DNA from: Gammaproteobacteria bacterium | Lineage (GTDB): Bacteria > Pseudomonadota > Gammaproteobacteria > SURF-13 | Assembly (NCBI GenBank): GCA_003599485.1 | Contig: QZKM01000027.1 | Span: 28,801-92,800, forward strand | DNA length: 64,000 bases | Reading direction: 5' to 3' | In this document: positions 6,502 through 15,633 of the stretch, piece after piece | Layout of the letters: each line of letters begins with the position of its first letter | Position numbering within the stretch: position 1 is the first letter of the stretch | Translations under genes and position numbers: made by a program | Notes under the pieces: generated by a model | What the model was told of the DNA's origin: nothing | The model's input: only the letters and a program-made list of their open reading frames with translations | The model's database searches: none

Positions 6502-7806
6502 ATGACGCCTAAAGACTATCTCACCATCTTCACCAACCGCCGCGTGGGTGTGGTGCTGCTCCTTGGGTTTTCCTCCGGGCTGCCGCTGGCGCTCACCGGC
6601 GGGACGTTGCAGGCGTGGATGACGACGGCGGGGGTGGATTTGAAAACCATCGGCATCTTCACGCTGGTGGGCTTGCCTTACACGATAAAGTTCCTGTGGG
6701 CGCCGCTCATGGACCGGTTTGTGCCGCCGTGGCTGGGGCGGCGGCGTGGCTGGATGGTCACCACGCAGCTTGCGCTCATGCTGGGCATCGCGGCGATGGG
6801 GCTTTCTTCGCCGCAGCACGCGCTGTGGGCGCTGGCGGCGCTCGCCCTGTTCGTCGCCTTCACCTCCGCTTCGCAGGACGTTGCCCTCGACGCCTACCGG
6901 GCCGACGTGCTGCGTCCGGCGGAACGCGGCGCGGGTGCGGCGGTGTCGGTGATGGGTTATCGCATCGCCATGCTGGCGTCGGGCGCGGGCGCGTTGATTC
7001 TCGCCGACCATTTCGGCTGGCAGACCACGTATCTCATTCTGGCGGGCTTGATGATGATCGGCGTGATCGCCACGCTGCTCGGCCCGGAGCCGGACGGGCG
7101 CATCATTCCGCCGCGCACCCTGCAGGAGGCGGTGACCGGGCCGATAAAAGCCTTCGTTTCGCTGCACTCTCTCGCGGGGGCGTTGTGGATACTGCTGCTG
7201 ATCGTGCTGTACAAATTCGGCGACGCCTTCGCGGGCACGTTGAGCACCGCCTTTCTGCTGCGCGGCGTGGGCTTTTCCCTGAGCGAGGTGGGCGCAGTCA
7301 ACAAGGGGCTGGGGTTGCTGGCGCTGATTCTGGGCGCGCTGTTTGGCGGCGCGCTGTTGCCGAAACTCGGGCTCTACCGCGCCTTGATGCTGTTCGGCGT
7401 GCTGCAGGCGGTTTCCAACCTGAGCTTCATGCTGCTGGCGTGGGCGGGAAAGAGTTACGCGCTGCTCGTCGCCGCCGTGGTGTTCGAGCAGGTAAGCGGC
7501 GGCATGGGCACGGCGGCGTTTGTGGCGTTGCTCATGGCGCTGTGCGACCACCGTTACACGGCGATGCAGTTTGCGCTGTTTTCCGCGCTGGCCGCGTTCG
7601 GCCGGCAATATCTCGGCCCGCCCGCGGGGCTGCTGGCCGACGAGCTGGGCTGGGTGATTTTTTTCTTCCTCACCGCGCTTGCGGCGCTGCCGGGATTGTG
7701 GCTGCTGTGGAGGATGCGCGCGCGCATCAGCGGTCTGGAGGGCGGCACCCCGGTCAATCCGGACGGCGCCGGAAACGGTACAGCGCAATCTCGCCCAGCA
7801 GATTAG
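6502..7806 (+). CDS. ampG: Muropeptide permease AmpG (MFS)
   Basis: A 434-aa inner-membrane transporter of the major facilitator type with about 12 hydrophobic segments. Diagnostic segments are VVLLLGFSSGLPLALTGGTL at the start, PYTIKFLWAPLMDRF, and ASQDVALDAYRADVLRP. AmpG imports anhydro-muropeptides from the periplasm for cell-wall recycling. ampD, which processes the cargo, lies at 30179. The 3' end overlaps convergent metW by 53 nt. Extra repeats upstream mean any promoter must lie within or before them. Confidence 0.92.
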   Translation: MTPKDYLTIFTNRRVGVVLLLGFSSGLPLALTGGTLQAWMTTAGVDLKTIGIFTLVGLPYTIKFLWAPLMDRFVPPWLGRRRGWMVTTQLALMLGIAAMGLSSPQHALWALAALALFVAFTSASQDVALDAYRADVLRPAERGAGAAVSVMGYRIAMLASGAGALILADHFGWQTTYLILAGLMMIGVIATLLGPEPDGRIIPPRTLQEAVTGPIKAFVSLHSLAGALWILLLIVLYKFGDAFAGTLSTAFLLRGVGFSLSEVGAVNKGLGLLALILGALFGGALLPKLGLYRALMLFGVLQAVSNLSFMLLAWAGKSYALLVAAVVFEQVSGGMGTAAFVALLMALCDHRYTAMQFALFSALAAFGRQYLGPPAGLLADELGWVIFFFLTALAALPGLWLLWRMRARISGLEGGTPVNPDGAGNGTAQSRPAD

Positions 7807-8362
7807 GCAGCAGCGTCATTCCCAGGCTGGTGCGGTGCGCCTGGTCCACCACCGTGCGTTGCAGAATCACGATGTCTTTTTTCGCGCACAGGTTTTCAAA
7901 ATCCCTGAGCGTGCACAGATGGATGTTGGGCGTGTTGTACCAGTCGTTAGGCAGGTTGCGCGATACCGGCATGCGCCCGCCAAGTGCGATTTGCAGACGA
8001 TTTTGCCAGTAACCGAAATTGGGGAAGCTGACGATGCCCTCGCTGCCCACGTGCAGCATTTCATCCAGCAGCCGCTCCGGGTAACGCACCGCCTGCAGGG
8101 TGAGCGACAGGATCACGTAGTCAAACGAATCCGCGTCGAAATAACCCGACAGGCCGGCGTCGAGGTCGCTCTGAATCACGTTCACCTTGTTCTCGACGCA
8201 TTTCTGGATTTTATCCTCGTCCAGCTCCAGGCCGTAGCCGGTGACTTCGCGCGTCGCATTGAGGTAGGACAACAGCGCGCCGTCGCCGCAGCCGAGATCG
8301 AGCACGCGGCTGTGGGGCGCGATCCACTCGCTGATGATCTCAAGATCGGGACGCAGGGCCAT
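7754..8362 (-). CDS. metW: Methionine biosynthesis protein MetW
   Basis: 202 aa with a SAM-methyltransferase-like Rossmann core (VLDLGCGDGALLSYL at about 20-34) and MetW-typical SFPNFGYWQNRLQIALGGRM and LPNDWYNTPNIHLCT. MetW partners MetX in many proteobacteria and is thought to be needed for homoserine acylation; its own chemistry is not settled. It starts one base inside the metX stop (TAATG), indicating translational coupling. Confidence 0.95.
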   Translation of the reverse strand: MALRPDLEIISEWIAPHSRVLDLGCGDGALLSYLNATREVTGYGLELDEDKIQKCVENKVNVIQSDLDAGLSGYFDADSFDYVILSLTLQAVRYPERLLDEMLHVGSEGIVSFPNFGYWQNRLQIALGGRMPVSRNLPNDWYNTPNIHLCTLRDFENLCAKKDIVILQRTVVDQAHRTSLGMTLLPNLLGEIALYRFRRRPD

Positions 8363-9510
8363 TACACGCCCGCCTCCGCGGCCACGCGCTCCATGTAGGC
8401 GCGCAGCAGCGCCTGGTAGCGCGGATTGGGTATGAGAAAGGCGTCATGCCCTTCGTGCGAGGCGATCTCGGCGTAGCTCACGTCGTGGTCGTTATCCAGC
8501 AGCGCACGCACGATCTCGCGCGAGCGCACGGGCGGGAAGCGCCAGTCGCTGGTGAAGGCCAGCACCAGAAATCCCGCCTGGGCGTTTTTCAGCGCCGCCG
8601 CCAGATCATGATCGAAATCGGCGGCGGGATCAAAATAATCCAGCGCCTTGGTCATCAGCAAATAGGTATTGGCGTCGAAGCGCTCGACAAACGACTGGCC
8701 CTGATAGCGCAGATAGCTCTCGACCTGGAATTCCACGTCAAAGCCGAAACCGAGCTTGCCTTCGCGCAACTCGCGCCCGAACTTGGCGCGCATCGCGTCG
8801 TCGGAAAGATAGGTGATGTGGCCGAGCATGCGCGCCAGCATCAGCCCGCGGCGCGGCGTGACGTTGTGTTCATAATAATGGCCGGCGTGAAACTCGGGGT
8901 CGGACATGATGGCCTGGCGCGCGACCTCGTTGAATGCGATGTTCTGCGCGGAAAGCTTGCTTGCCGCGGCGATCACCAGCGCGTGGCGCAGTCCGTCAGG
9001 ATAATCCATCGCCCACTGCAGGCTCTGCATCCCGCCCAGGCTTCCGCCTATCACCGCCGCCCACTGCGTGATGCCGAGCGCATCGCCCAGGCGCTTCTGG
9101 CTCCGCACCCAGTCGCGCACCGTGATGATGGGGAAGTCCGGGCCGTAAGGTTTGCCGGTGGCGGGATTCACGCTCACCGGCCCGGTGGAGCCCTTGCAGC
9201 CGCCAAGATTGTTCAGCGACACCACAAAGAAGCGCCGGGTATCAAACGGCTTGCCGGGACCGATGCAGGAGTCCCACCAGCCCGGTTTTTTGTCCTGCGG
9301 CGTATGATAGCCCGCGGCGTGATGATCGCCGGACAGCGCGTGACAGATCAACAGCGCGTTGGAACGCGCCGCGTTCAGCTCGCCGTAGGTTTCGTAGACC
9401 AGATCGTAGCTCTCCAGCGTGCGCCCGCAATCAAGCGCCAGCGGTTCGCTGAAGCGCAGCGTTCGCGGCGTGACCAAGCCGACGGAGTCAGCGGGGAGAT
9501 TTGCAGGCAT
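8362..9510 (-). CDS. metX: Homoserine O-acyltransferase MetX
   Basis: A 382-aa alpha/beta hydrolase that activates homoserine for methionine synthesis. Catalytic features are the nucleophile Ser in [17 protein letters not shown], Asp in FTSDWRFPP and His in HEGHDAFL, plus the NLLGG-type segment [12 protein letters not shown]. MetX enzymes can use acetyl-CoA or succinyl-CoA. The pairing with metW in gammaproteobacteria often goes with succinyl-CoA use, but I cannot decide it here. It is the first gene of the metXW operon. Confidence 0.95.
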   Translation of the reverse strand: MPANLPADSVGLVTPRTLRFSEPLALDCGRTLESYDLVYETYGELNAARSNALLICHALSGDHHAAGYHTPQDKKPGWWDSCIGPGKPFDTRRFFVVSLNNLGGCKGSTGPVSVNPATGKPYGPDFPIITVRDWVRSQKRLGDALGITQWAAVIGGSLGGMQSLQWAMDYPDGLRHALVIAAASKLSAQNIAFNEVARQAIMSDPEFHAGHYYEHNVTPRRGLMLARMLGHITYLSDDAMRAKFGRELREGKLGFGFDVEFQVESYLRYQGQSFVERFDANTYLLMTKALDYFDPAADFDHDLAAALKNAQAGFLVLAFTSDWRFPPVRSREIVRALLDNDHDVSYAEIASHEGHDAFLIPNPRYQALLRAYMERVAAEAGV

Positions 9511-9549
9511 TTCGTGCAGTGCTGTAAAAGACTTGTGCGTGCGCCAGGC

Positions 9550-9816
9550 TTACGCCGCCTTTCTCCGCTTCATCACCTGATCCAGATCGTAGGTGGCCTG
9601 AAGATTCATCCACACCTTGGCTGACGTGCCCAGCACCTTGGCCAAATCCAGAGCCGCCTCCGCGGTAACGCCCCGCTTGCCCTTAATCAGTTCGTTCAAT
9701 CGTGCACGTGTCCAGCCCAGCCTTTTCGCAAAGGCGACCTGGGTCACTCCACCCGGAATGAGAAACTCCTCCAGCAGAATCTCCCCCGGATGAAACGGAT
9801 TTTTTGGTTGACGCAT
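9550..9816 (-). CDS. higA: HigA-type antitoxin
   Basis: An 88-aa helix-turn-helix protein with the HigA signature NPFHPGEILLEEFLIPGGVT then QVAFAKRLGWTRARLNELIKGKRG, and a VWMNLQATYDL tail. The ATG at 9816 is preferred because GGAGAGG lies 8 nt upstream; the track begins at a TTG inside the toxin end. It should neutralise the upstream HigB and repress the operon. Toxin-first order is normal for higBA. Confidence 0.9.
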   Translation of the reverse strand: MRQPKNPFHPGEILLEEFLIPGGVTQVAFAKRLGWTRARLNELIKGKRGVTAEAALDLAKVLGTSAKVWMNLQATYDLDQVMKRRKAA

Positions 9817-9839
9817 AATAGTTACCTCTCCATCGAGCT

Positions 9840-10130
9840 TCAATGGTAATCAACAACCTGTACATCGCAGGCATTACCCTCCTGCCACCTGAAAACCACC
9901 CGCCACTGATCGTTGATACGAATAGAATAGTAACCCTTCAACTTGCCTTTTAATAGTTCAAGCCGGTTACCGGGCGGAACCCGCAAATCCAGTAAATCGT
10001 CGGCATCATGCAGATAGAGCAGCTTTCTGCGCGCCGCGCGCTTTACGTCGGGTGGAAATGACAGCGCCTCCTTGCTGCGCCGGTCCAGGAACAGGTCCTG
10101 CGCAAGCTTGTTCCCGAAGCCCACAATCAT
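9840..10130 (-). CDS. higB: HigB-type toxin (RelE superfamily)
   Basis: 96 aa with typical HigB features: an SFPPDVKRAARRKLLYLHDA segment, LRVPPGNRLELLKGKLKGYY, and the C-terminal SIRINDQWRVVFRW and DVQVVDYH. HigB toxins are ribosome-dependent mRNA interferases. It precedes higA, as is standard. A perfect palindrome sits 3 nt before its ATG, where no Shine-Dalgarno is visible, so the start may be used with almost no leader or the true start may be slightly further in. Confidence 0.9.
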   Translation of the reverse strand: MIVGFGNKLAQDLFLDRRSKEALSFPPDVKRAARRKLLYLHDADDLLDLRVPPGNRLELLKGKLKGYYSIRINDQWRVVFRWQEGNACDVQVVDYH

Positions 10131-10133
10131 ATA

Positions 10134-10150
10134 TTATCGAAACTCGATAA
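10134..10150 (-). promoter_or_regulatory. Candidate higBA operator
   Basis: A perfect inverted repeat TTATCGA-AAC-TCGATAA overlaps a GATAAT -10-like box on the minus strand and lies 3 nt before the higB ATG. This position fits HigA autorepression. No good -35 box is visible. Confidence 0.5.
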
Positions 10151-10173
10151 CACCAGCAAATCACCGGCTGCCT

Positions 10174-11844
10174 TTATCCTGTGAGCTTCTTGTATTTCAG
10201 CCGGTGCGGCTGGTCGGCCTCTATTCCCAGGCGGCGCTTGCGGTCGGCTTCGTAGTCGGCGTAGTTGCCTTCGAACCAGGTGACCACGCCCTCGCCCTCG
10301 AAGGCCAGCATGTGGGTGGCGATGCGGTCCAGGAACCAGCGGTCGTGCGAGATCACCACCACGCAGCCGGCGAAATCCAACAGCGCCTCTTCCAGCGCGC
10401 GCAGGGTTTCCACGTCGAGATCGTTGGTCGGCTCGTCGAGCAGCAGCACGTTGCCGCCGCTCTTGAGCAGCTTGGCGAGGTGCAGGCGGTTGCGCTCGCC
10501 GCCGGATAAATCCTTCACCAGCTTTTGCTGATCACTGCCCTTGAAGTTGAAGCGCCCCAGGTAGGCGCGCGAGGGCATCTCGAACTTGCCCACGGTAATC
10601 ATGTCGAGGCCGCCGGAGAGTTCCTGCCACACGGTTTTGCCGCCGTCCAGCGCGTCGCGCGACTGATCCACGTAGGCCAGTTGCACCGTCTCGCCGATGC
10701 GCAGCGTGCCGCCGTCCGGCTTTTCCTGCCCCACCAGCATGCGGAACAAGGTGGTCTTGCCCGCGCCGTTGGGGCCGATCACGCCCACGATGCCGCCGCG
10801 CGGCAGATTGAAGCTCAAGCCGTCAATCAATACCCGTTCGCCGAACGATTTGCGCAGAGCATCCGCCTCGATGACCAAATCGCCCAAACGCGGCCCGGGC
10901 GGAATGTAGATATCCTTGGTTTCGTTGCGCTTCTGCACGTCCTGCGCGGCAAGTTCGTCGAACGCCGCGAGGCGCGCCTTGCTCTTGGCGTGGCGCCCCT
11001 TGGGATTGCTGCGCACCCATTCCAGTTCCGCCTTCATGGCGCGCTGACGCGCGGTCTCCTGCTTTTCCTCGACCTCCAGGCGTTTTTCCTTTTGTTCCAG
11101 CCACGAAGAATAGTTGCCCTGCCAGGGGATGCCGTGGCCGCGATCCAGCTCCAGTATCCAGCCCGCGACGTTATCGAGAAAATAGCGGTCGTGGGTGACT
11201 GCGATGACGGTGCCGGGATACTCGTGCAGAAAACGCTCCAGCCACGCGACTGACTCGGCGTCGAGGTGGTTGGTCGGCTCGTCCAGCAGCAGCATGTCGG
11301 GCTTGGACAGCAACAGCCTGCACAGCGCCACGCGCCGCTTCTCGCCGCCGGAGAGCTTGTTCACCCCGGTCTCCCACGGTGGCAGGCGCAGCGCGTCGGC
11401 GGCCACCTCCAGGGTGCGATCCAGTTCCCACGCGCCCGCCGCGTCAATCTTTTCCTGCAACTGCGCCTGCTCTTCGAGCAGCGCGTTCATTTCATCGTCG
11501 CCCATCGGCTCGGCGAAGCGCATGCTCACCTCGTCGAAGCGTTTGAGCAGCGCCCTGGTCTCGGCCACCGCCTCCTCCACGTTGCCGCGCACGTCCTTTT
11601 CCGGATCGAGCTGCGGCTCCTGCGCCAGCAAACCGATGCGGATGCCAGGCTGCGGGCGCGCCTCGCCGATGTAGTCCTTGTCCACGCCCGCCATGATGCG
11701 CAGCAGCGTGGATTTGCCGGAGCCGTTCAAGCCCAGCACGCCGATCTTGGCGCCGGGAAAAAACGAGAGCGAGATGTCTTTCAGGATTTCGCGTTTCGGC
11801 GGCACCACCTTGCCGACGCGGTTCATGGTGTAGATGTATTGCAT
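10174..11844 (-). CDS. ettA: Energy-dependent translational throttle protein EttA (ABC-F)
   Basis: A 556-aa soluble ABC-F protein with two ATPase domains and no membrane segments. Domain 1 has GLNGSGKST and [16 protein letters not shown]...[11 protein letters not shown]. Domain 2 has GPNGAGKTT and [15 protein letters not shown]...[11 protein letters not shown]. The charged linker between them (about residues 240-310) is the ribosome-contacting P-site motif region. The start [20 protein letters not shown] is characteristic of EttA, which gates 70S initiation complexes according to the ATP/ADP ratio. It appears monocistronic. Confidence 0.95.
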   Translation of the reverse strand: MQYIYTMNRVGKVVPPKREILKDISLSFFPGAKIGVLGLNGSGKSTLLRIMAGVDKDYIGEARPQPGIRIGLLAQEPQLDPEKDVRGNVEEAVAETRALLKRFDEVSMRFAEPMGDDEMNALLEEQAQLQEKIDAAGAWELDRTLEVAADALRLPPWETGVNKLSGGEKRRVALCRLLLSKPDMLLLDEPTNHLDAESVAWLERFLHEYPGTVIAVTHDRYFLDNVAGWILELDRGHGIPWQGNYSSWLEQKEKRLEVEEKQETARQRAMKAELEWVRSNPKGRHAKSKARLAAFDELAAQDVQKRNETKDIYIPPGPRLGDLVIEADALRKSFGERVLIDGLSFNLPRGGIVGVIGPNGAGKTTLFRMLVGQEKPDGGTLRIGETVQLAYVDQSRDALDGGKTVWQELSGGLDMITVGKFEMPSRAYLGRFNFKGSDQQKLVKDLSGGERNRLHLAKLLKSGGNVLLLDEPTNDLDVETLRALEEALLDFAGCVVVISHDRWFLDRIATHMLAFEGEGVVTWFEGNYADYEADRKRRLGIEADQPHRLKYKKLTG

Positions 11845-11917
11845 AGAGGCGGTTGCGAGCGGCTGGTTGCCAGTGGTAAAGCAACTATGATACTGGATAT
11901 TCGCCTTTGATTGCTTG

Positions 11918-12493
11918 CTACATGGCGCCTGCTATTGGTTTCTCCAGACGCAGCGCCGGGGCGTGGTCTTCGTAGTAACCGGCGATCTGACGCACGAGAT
12001 TAAAGCCCGCCTTTTGATACAGGCGCAAGGCGGGGGCGTTAGTGGCGCGCACTTCAAGGCTCAGGCACCCTCGCCCGCGCAGCGCAGCGGCCCGTTCGGC
12101 GTGTTTGAGCAGCGCGCGTGCGATGCCGCGGCCTTGATAACGGGGATGAACCACGAGGGAATAGAGCCGCGCCTGGGCTGAATTGCGCCGGTAGAGCAGC
12201 ACGGCGTCGCCCGCCACACACCCCGCCGCTTCATACACCCACACCTCGGCGCTGGCCCGGTGCAGCAGGCGGCGCAGGCTGGTCCGCGACAGGCGGTCGC
12301 CGGGGAAGTGGCGCTCCAGAGCGACCAGGGCGTCGAGATCGGTGAGCAGCGCGGCGCGTATTTCCGCGCCGTGCCTGTCTGCGCGCGAACACGCACAGGC
12401 AGACGCATTACTCTGTAGCCCTGCGCCGCCGGACGGCGCGGAGGTGGATTCAGCCTTGAGCACTGTAACGGCTGAGGGTGAACTTTTCGCCAA
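11918..12493 (-). CDS. GNAT N-acetyltransferase, RimI-like
   Basis: A GNAT fold with RimI-like features: [20 protein letters not shown] (acetyl-CoA binding, about 128-147), [20 protein letters not shown] and a final [17 protein letters not shown]. RimI enzymes acetylate ribosomal protein N-termini, but substrate here is unproved. The first 40 or so residues (Ser/Ala-rich) are not GNAT-like and overlap the DUF2156 gene by 44 nt, so the true start may be internal, for example the GTG at 12463. Confidence 0.75.
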   Translation of the reverse strand: MAKSSPSAVTVLKAESTSAPSGGAGLQSNASACACSRADRHGAEIRAALLTDLDALVALERHFPGDRLSRTSLRRLLHRASAEVWVYEAAGCVAGDAVLLYRRNSAQARLYSLVVHPRYQGRGIARALLKHAERAAALRGRGCLSLEVRATNAPALRLYQKAGFNLVRQIAGYYEDHAPALRLEKPIAGAM

Positions 12494-13544
12494 ACAGCGC
12501 CGGGCGGTAGCTCATCTTCACCTTGCGCAGGTTTTCCAAGCCCAGATCGTCACCGACGTTGATGAAGGTGCAGTCGCGGTAGGTCTTGGCGAATTCGCGG
12601 AACAGGTACTGCGCCGATCCCTGAATGGTGAAGTTGGTTTTTTCCACCAGCACGCTCGCTACATTTGCGGTGATGCGCTCGCCGAAGGTGAAGCCTTCGA
12701 TGCGCCCGCCGATGACGAGGCACAGGCCGTCCAATTGCAGATAGTCGTAGTGCTCCAGCGCGCGGTTGATGGCGGTGCGCTCCAGTTCGGCGGTGCACAG
12801 GAAATCGGGTATCTCCTGCGCGGGCAGATATTTGATGCGTTCCTGCAGCCAGCGGTTGACGAGGTCGCGGATGCCGTCCCAGTGCTCGCGCCCGACCGGC
12901 TCCATGCGGTGACCGGGATAGCTGCGCCGGAACTGGTTGATCTCGTTGCGCTTGGTCTTGTAGGCGTTGCCCTTGAGCTCGATCAGGTCGGAGGTGGTGT
13001 AGATGTAATCCGGCAGCGCGCGCTCCACCAGCCAGTCATGGGTCACGGCGGGGAACGGGATGTCCTGATCCAGATTCAGCGCCTGGAGAAAATCGCGGTA
13101 CACGAACTCGACCCTGCCGAGCCAGGGCGTGGCGTTGTAGCCGTCCATGATCTCGAAGCAGGCGGTGAGCGCGCCGGGTTGATCCTGCGGCGCGCCGAGC
13201 GGCGGCAGCAGCATGGTGAGCCCGTCGCCGGTCAGGCTGAACAGGCAGAAGCAGTCTTCAATGATCTGGTAAAAGCCGCTCTTCTGGGTCAGCCAGATGA
13301 TGTTGTTGGCGAAGGTGTAATCGGAGAGCGGGACTTGAGCGCGGCGCTGATAGGCTTCGAACAGCGGTTTGACGTCGGCGGTGAACGGGTAAAGCTTGTG
13401 GCCTTCTATGGCGAGGTAGCGGTTGGGGAAACTTTTATTGACATGCAGCGTCAGGTTTTCAACGGCGGGGGAAGGTCTTTCCCATCGGAGATGATGACTG
13501 GATGACTGGCTACTACCGGGAGGTTCTTCAAGCGTGCGTAACAT
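12450..13544 (-). CDS. DUF2156 (LPG synthetase C-terminal-like) protein
   Basis: 364 aa from the ATG at 13544. The body matches the DUF2156 family, a double-GNAT fold related to the catalytic part of lysyl-phosphatidylglycerol synthase: FPNRYLAIEGHKLYPFTADV, FANNIIWLTQKSGFYQII, KTKRNEINQFRRSYPGHRME and INVGDDLGLENLRKVKMSYR. There are no membrane segments, unlike full MprF. The substrate is unknown; aminoacyl transfer is a family-level possibility. The track's TTG start at 13610 is part of a TTGACA promoter box, so it is rejected. Confidence 0.8.
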   Translation of the reverse strand: MLRTLEEPPGSSQSSSHHLRWERPSPAVENLTLHVNKSFPNRYLAIEGHKLYPFTADVKPLFEAYQRRAQVPLSDYTFANNIIWLTQKSGFYQIIEDCFCLFSLTGDGLTMLLPPLGAPQDQPGALTACFEIMDGYNATPWLGRVEFVYRDFLQALNLDQDIPFPAVTHDWLVERALPDYIYTTSDLIELKGNAYKTKRNEINQFRRSYPGHRMEPVGREHWDGIRDLVNRWLQERIKYLPAQEIPDFLCTAELERTAINRALEHYDYLQLDGLCLVIGGRIEGFTFGERITANVASVLVEKTNFTIQGSAQYLFREFAKTYRDCTFINVGDDLGLENLRKVKMSYRPALFGEKFTLSRYSAQG

Positions 13545-13581
13545 AAAGGGGGTAAGGCTCCTGTGTGATTTAGGTGGCGCT

Positions 13582-13610
13582 AATAGACCAAAATAAAGCC
13601 CGCCTGTCAA
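13582..13610 (-). promoter_or_regulatory. Candidate promoter for the DUF2156-GNAT genes
   Basis: Minus-strand TTGACA (13605-13610), 17-nt spacer, then TCTATT (13582-13587, 4 of 6 consensus). It lies about 40 nt before the preferred ATG at 13544 and decides that start against the track's 13610 TTG. Confidence 0.5.
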
Positions 13611-13626
13611 CGACTATTTATGATTT

Positions 13627-13768
13627 CGCCCGCGCGGATTTACTCCGCGCGGGCGACCAAAGGGGGTGAGGTGCAACGCACCGAACAGGTTTGCAAGGGA
13701 TGCAAACCCTGGGCTTGCAAGCGAAGCAGGATGCGAGAGTGCAGCAAGGCTGCGCCACTCCCCTTTGG
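13627..13768. other. Highly structured intergenic element
   Basis: No ORF is convincing here. A perfect 12-bp hairpin CGCCCGCGCGGA-TTTAC-TCCGCGCGGGCG (13627-13655) is followed by a closed multibranch fold. CCAAAGGGG (13657-13665) pairs with CCCCTTTGG (13760-13768) and encloses GGTTTGCA-N5-TGCAAACC (13688-13708) and an imperfect GAGTG...CACTC hairpin. It lies between two divergent genes. It could be a structured RNA, a cis-regulatory leader on the plus strand for the deacetylase gene, or an extragenic repeat. Strand is undecided. Confidence 0.5.
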
Positions 13769-13837
13769 GAACCCCATTGCTGGAGAGTCCGCGCCAATGC
13801 CGCGGAGAGATATTCAAGGGTGGTAAACTGATTTGTG

Positions 13838-14791
13838 ATGAATCAGGTATGCGTATATATCGGCGCGGCGCTGGCGCGTTACGGCTTCGGCCACGGCCAC
13901 CCGTTCGGCCCGGACCGGATGGATGCGTTTTGGGATGAAGCGCAGCGGCTGGGGCTGGACCGGCGCGTCAGCGTGTGCGCGCCGGTGCAGGCGGCCCAGG
14001 AAGAGATCGAGCGCTTTCACACCCGCGAGTATGTGGAGCGCGTCAAGCTGCACTCGCAAACCGGCCAAGGCTATCTCGACTACGGCGACACGCCCGCATT
14101 TCCCGGCGTGTACGAAGCGGCGGCCACCGTAACCGGCTCCGCGCTCGACGCCATGCGCCGTATCATGCGCGGAGAATGCCGGCGCGCCTTCGTGCCCATC
14201 GCGGGCCTGCACCACGCGCGGCGCGACACGGCGGCGGGCTTTTGCGTGTTCAACGACTGCGGCGTGGTGATCGAGAGCCTGCGCGCGGAGTTCGGCGTAA
14301 AGCGCATCGCCTACGTGGACATAGACGCGCACCACGGCGATGGCGTGTTCTACGCCTATCAGGATGATCCGCAGGTGTTCATCGCCGACCTGCATGAAGA
14401 CGGGCGCTATTTATACCCCGGCACCGGCGCGGCGCACGAGCGCGGCACGGGCGCCGCCGTGGGCACCAAGCTTAATATACCGCTGCCGCCGGGCGCGACC
14501 GATCAGGATTTTATTGCCGCCTGGCCGCGCGTGGAGCATTTCCTGCGCGACGCGCGTCCGGAGTTCATCCTTTTGCAATGCGGCGCGGACAGCCTGGCCG
14601 ATGATCCCATCACTCACCTGCGCTACAGCCGCGAAGCGCACCGCCACGCCGCCGCGAGCCTGTGTGCGATTGCTGACGAATGTTGCGCGGGACGCCTGCT
14701 CGCCCTCGGCGGCGGCGGTTACAACCGGGCCAATCTGTCGTCCGCGTGGACAGCGGTGGTGCAAGCCTTGGTGGAATGCCAGCCGTTATGA
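13838..14791 (+). CDS. Histone deacetylase-family (AcuC/APAH-like) amidohydrolase
   Basis: 317 aa from the ATG at 13838 (the track starts one codon earlier at a GTG). Zinc-dependent deacetylase motifs are present: GLHHARRDTAAGFCVFND, then YVDIDAHHGDGVFYAY with the Asp and His zinc ligands, LHEDGRYLYPGTG, QCGADSLADDP with the last Asp, and GGGGYNR. Bacterial members remove acetyl groups from small polyamines, acetoin-pathway enzymes or lysines. The partner cannot be told here. It is convergent with ppiB, overlapping by 6 nt. Confidence 0.88.
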   Translation: MNQVCVYIGAALARYGFGHGHPFGPDRMDAFWDEAQRLGLDRRVSVCAPVQAAQEEIERFHTREYVERVKLHSQTGQGYLDYGDTPAFPGVYEAAATVTGSALDAMRRIMRGECRRAFVPIAGLHHARRDTAAGFCVFNDCGVVIESLRAEFGVKRIAYVDIDAHHGDGVFYAYQDDPQVFIADLHEDGRYLYPGTGAAHERGTGAAVGTKLNIPLPPGATDQDFIAAWPRVEHFLRDARPEFILLQCGADSLADDPITHLRYSREAHRHAAASLCAIADECCAGRLLALGGGGYNRANLSSAWTAVVQALVECQPL

Positions 14792-15274
14792 AGCAATGCT
14801 CACCTTCTGCATCACCACCGGCTCGATGGGCTTGTCGCCGCGGTCACGCGCCACGCAGGCGATGGCGTCCACCACCTCCTGGCCTTCAGTGACGCGCCCG
14901 AAGATGGTGTAGTTGGGCGGCAGCGGGTAGTCCGCGTGCATGATGAAAAACTGCGAACGGTTGGTGTCCGGCCCGGCGTTGGCCATCGCCACCGTACCAG
15001 CCTTATAGCCGTGCTGGTAGAGTTCAGATGTTGCGGCGATCTCATCGGCAAAGCGCCCGCCCCAGGCCGAGTCGCCGCCACGCCCGGTGCCGGTGGGGTC
15101 GCCGCCCTGGATCATGAAGCCCTTGATGACGCGGTGAAAGATCACGCCGTCGTAATAGCCGCGCCCGGCGAGGGTGATGAAGTTTTCCGTGGTCCTGGGC
15201 GCGTCCGTCTCCAGCAACTCAAACCGGATGGTTCCCTTATTGGTTTCAATTACCGCGCTGCGCGATGATTTCAC
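14786..15274 (-). CDS. ppiB: Cyclophilin-type peptidyl-prolyl isomerase
   Basis: 162 aa, cytoplasmic-type cyclophilin without a signal peptide. Catalytic elements: the Arg in GVIFHRVIKGFMIQGGDPTG, then SQFFIMHADYP and YTIFGRVTEGQEVVDAI. It speeds proline isomerisation during folding. The start is GTG, overlapping the stop of the small membrane protein gene upstream (GTGA). Confidence 0.92.
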   Translation of the reverse strand: MKSSRSAVIETNKGTIRFELLETDAPRTTENFITLAGRGYYDGVIFHRVIKGFMIQGGDPTGTGRGGDSAWGGRFADEIAATSELYQHGYKAGTVAMANAGPDTNRSQFFIMHADYPLPPNYTIFGRVTEGQEVVDAIACVARDRGDKPIEPVVMQKVSIAS

Positions 15275-15486
15275 TCTTGCCGCTCCGCACCCGCCTTATG
15301 GCTGTTCAAGGCCTTGAAGAAACACCACAGCAGCGAGACCAGCCAATACAACAGGCTCCAGCCCACACCCGCCGCCATCATGAGCGCAGGACTGAAGCTA
15401 AACCAGGTCAGGATCAGCACGATGATGAGCGAGACGATCCAGGCGGGAATGCGGTTTTGCAGGCACACGTACAGGCGTTGCATCAT
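15271..15486 (-). CDS. Small membrane protein of unknown function, 71 aa
   Basis: Two hydrophobic helices (WIVSLIIVLILTWFSFSPAL and AAGVGWSLLYWLVSLLWCFF) predict a hairpin membrane protein with short charged ends. GGAGTGACCC precedes the ATG. It is translationally coupled to ppiB by a 4-nt overlap. No family recognised. Confidence 0.65.
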   Translation of the reverse strand: MMQRLYVCLQNRIPAWIVSLIIVLILTWFSFSPALMMAAGVGWSLLYWLVSLLWCFFKALNSHKAGAERQE

Positions 15487-15633
15487 GGGTCACTCCTTGG
15501 CCGGTTATATGGCCGCCGTTTTAGTCCGGTTCAGTGTAGCGCAAGCATTTCTTTTCCGCACTAAAATCACCGCCGGGCCGCGAAACAGCGGGTGAAATCG
15601 GCTATCATTAGGGTTTTTACTTCAGGGAAAGCC

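Noticed and set aside
6376-7788. 470-aa minus-strand ORF opposite ampG
   Set aside because: Arg/Gln/His-rich composition with no domain, typical of a GC-rich shadow frame; ampG on the other strand is a clear family member.
13605-13610. TTG start of the DUF2156 gene at 13610
   Set aside because: The TTG is part of a TTGACA -35 box with a matching -10 17 nt away, and no ribosome-binding site precedes it.
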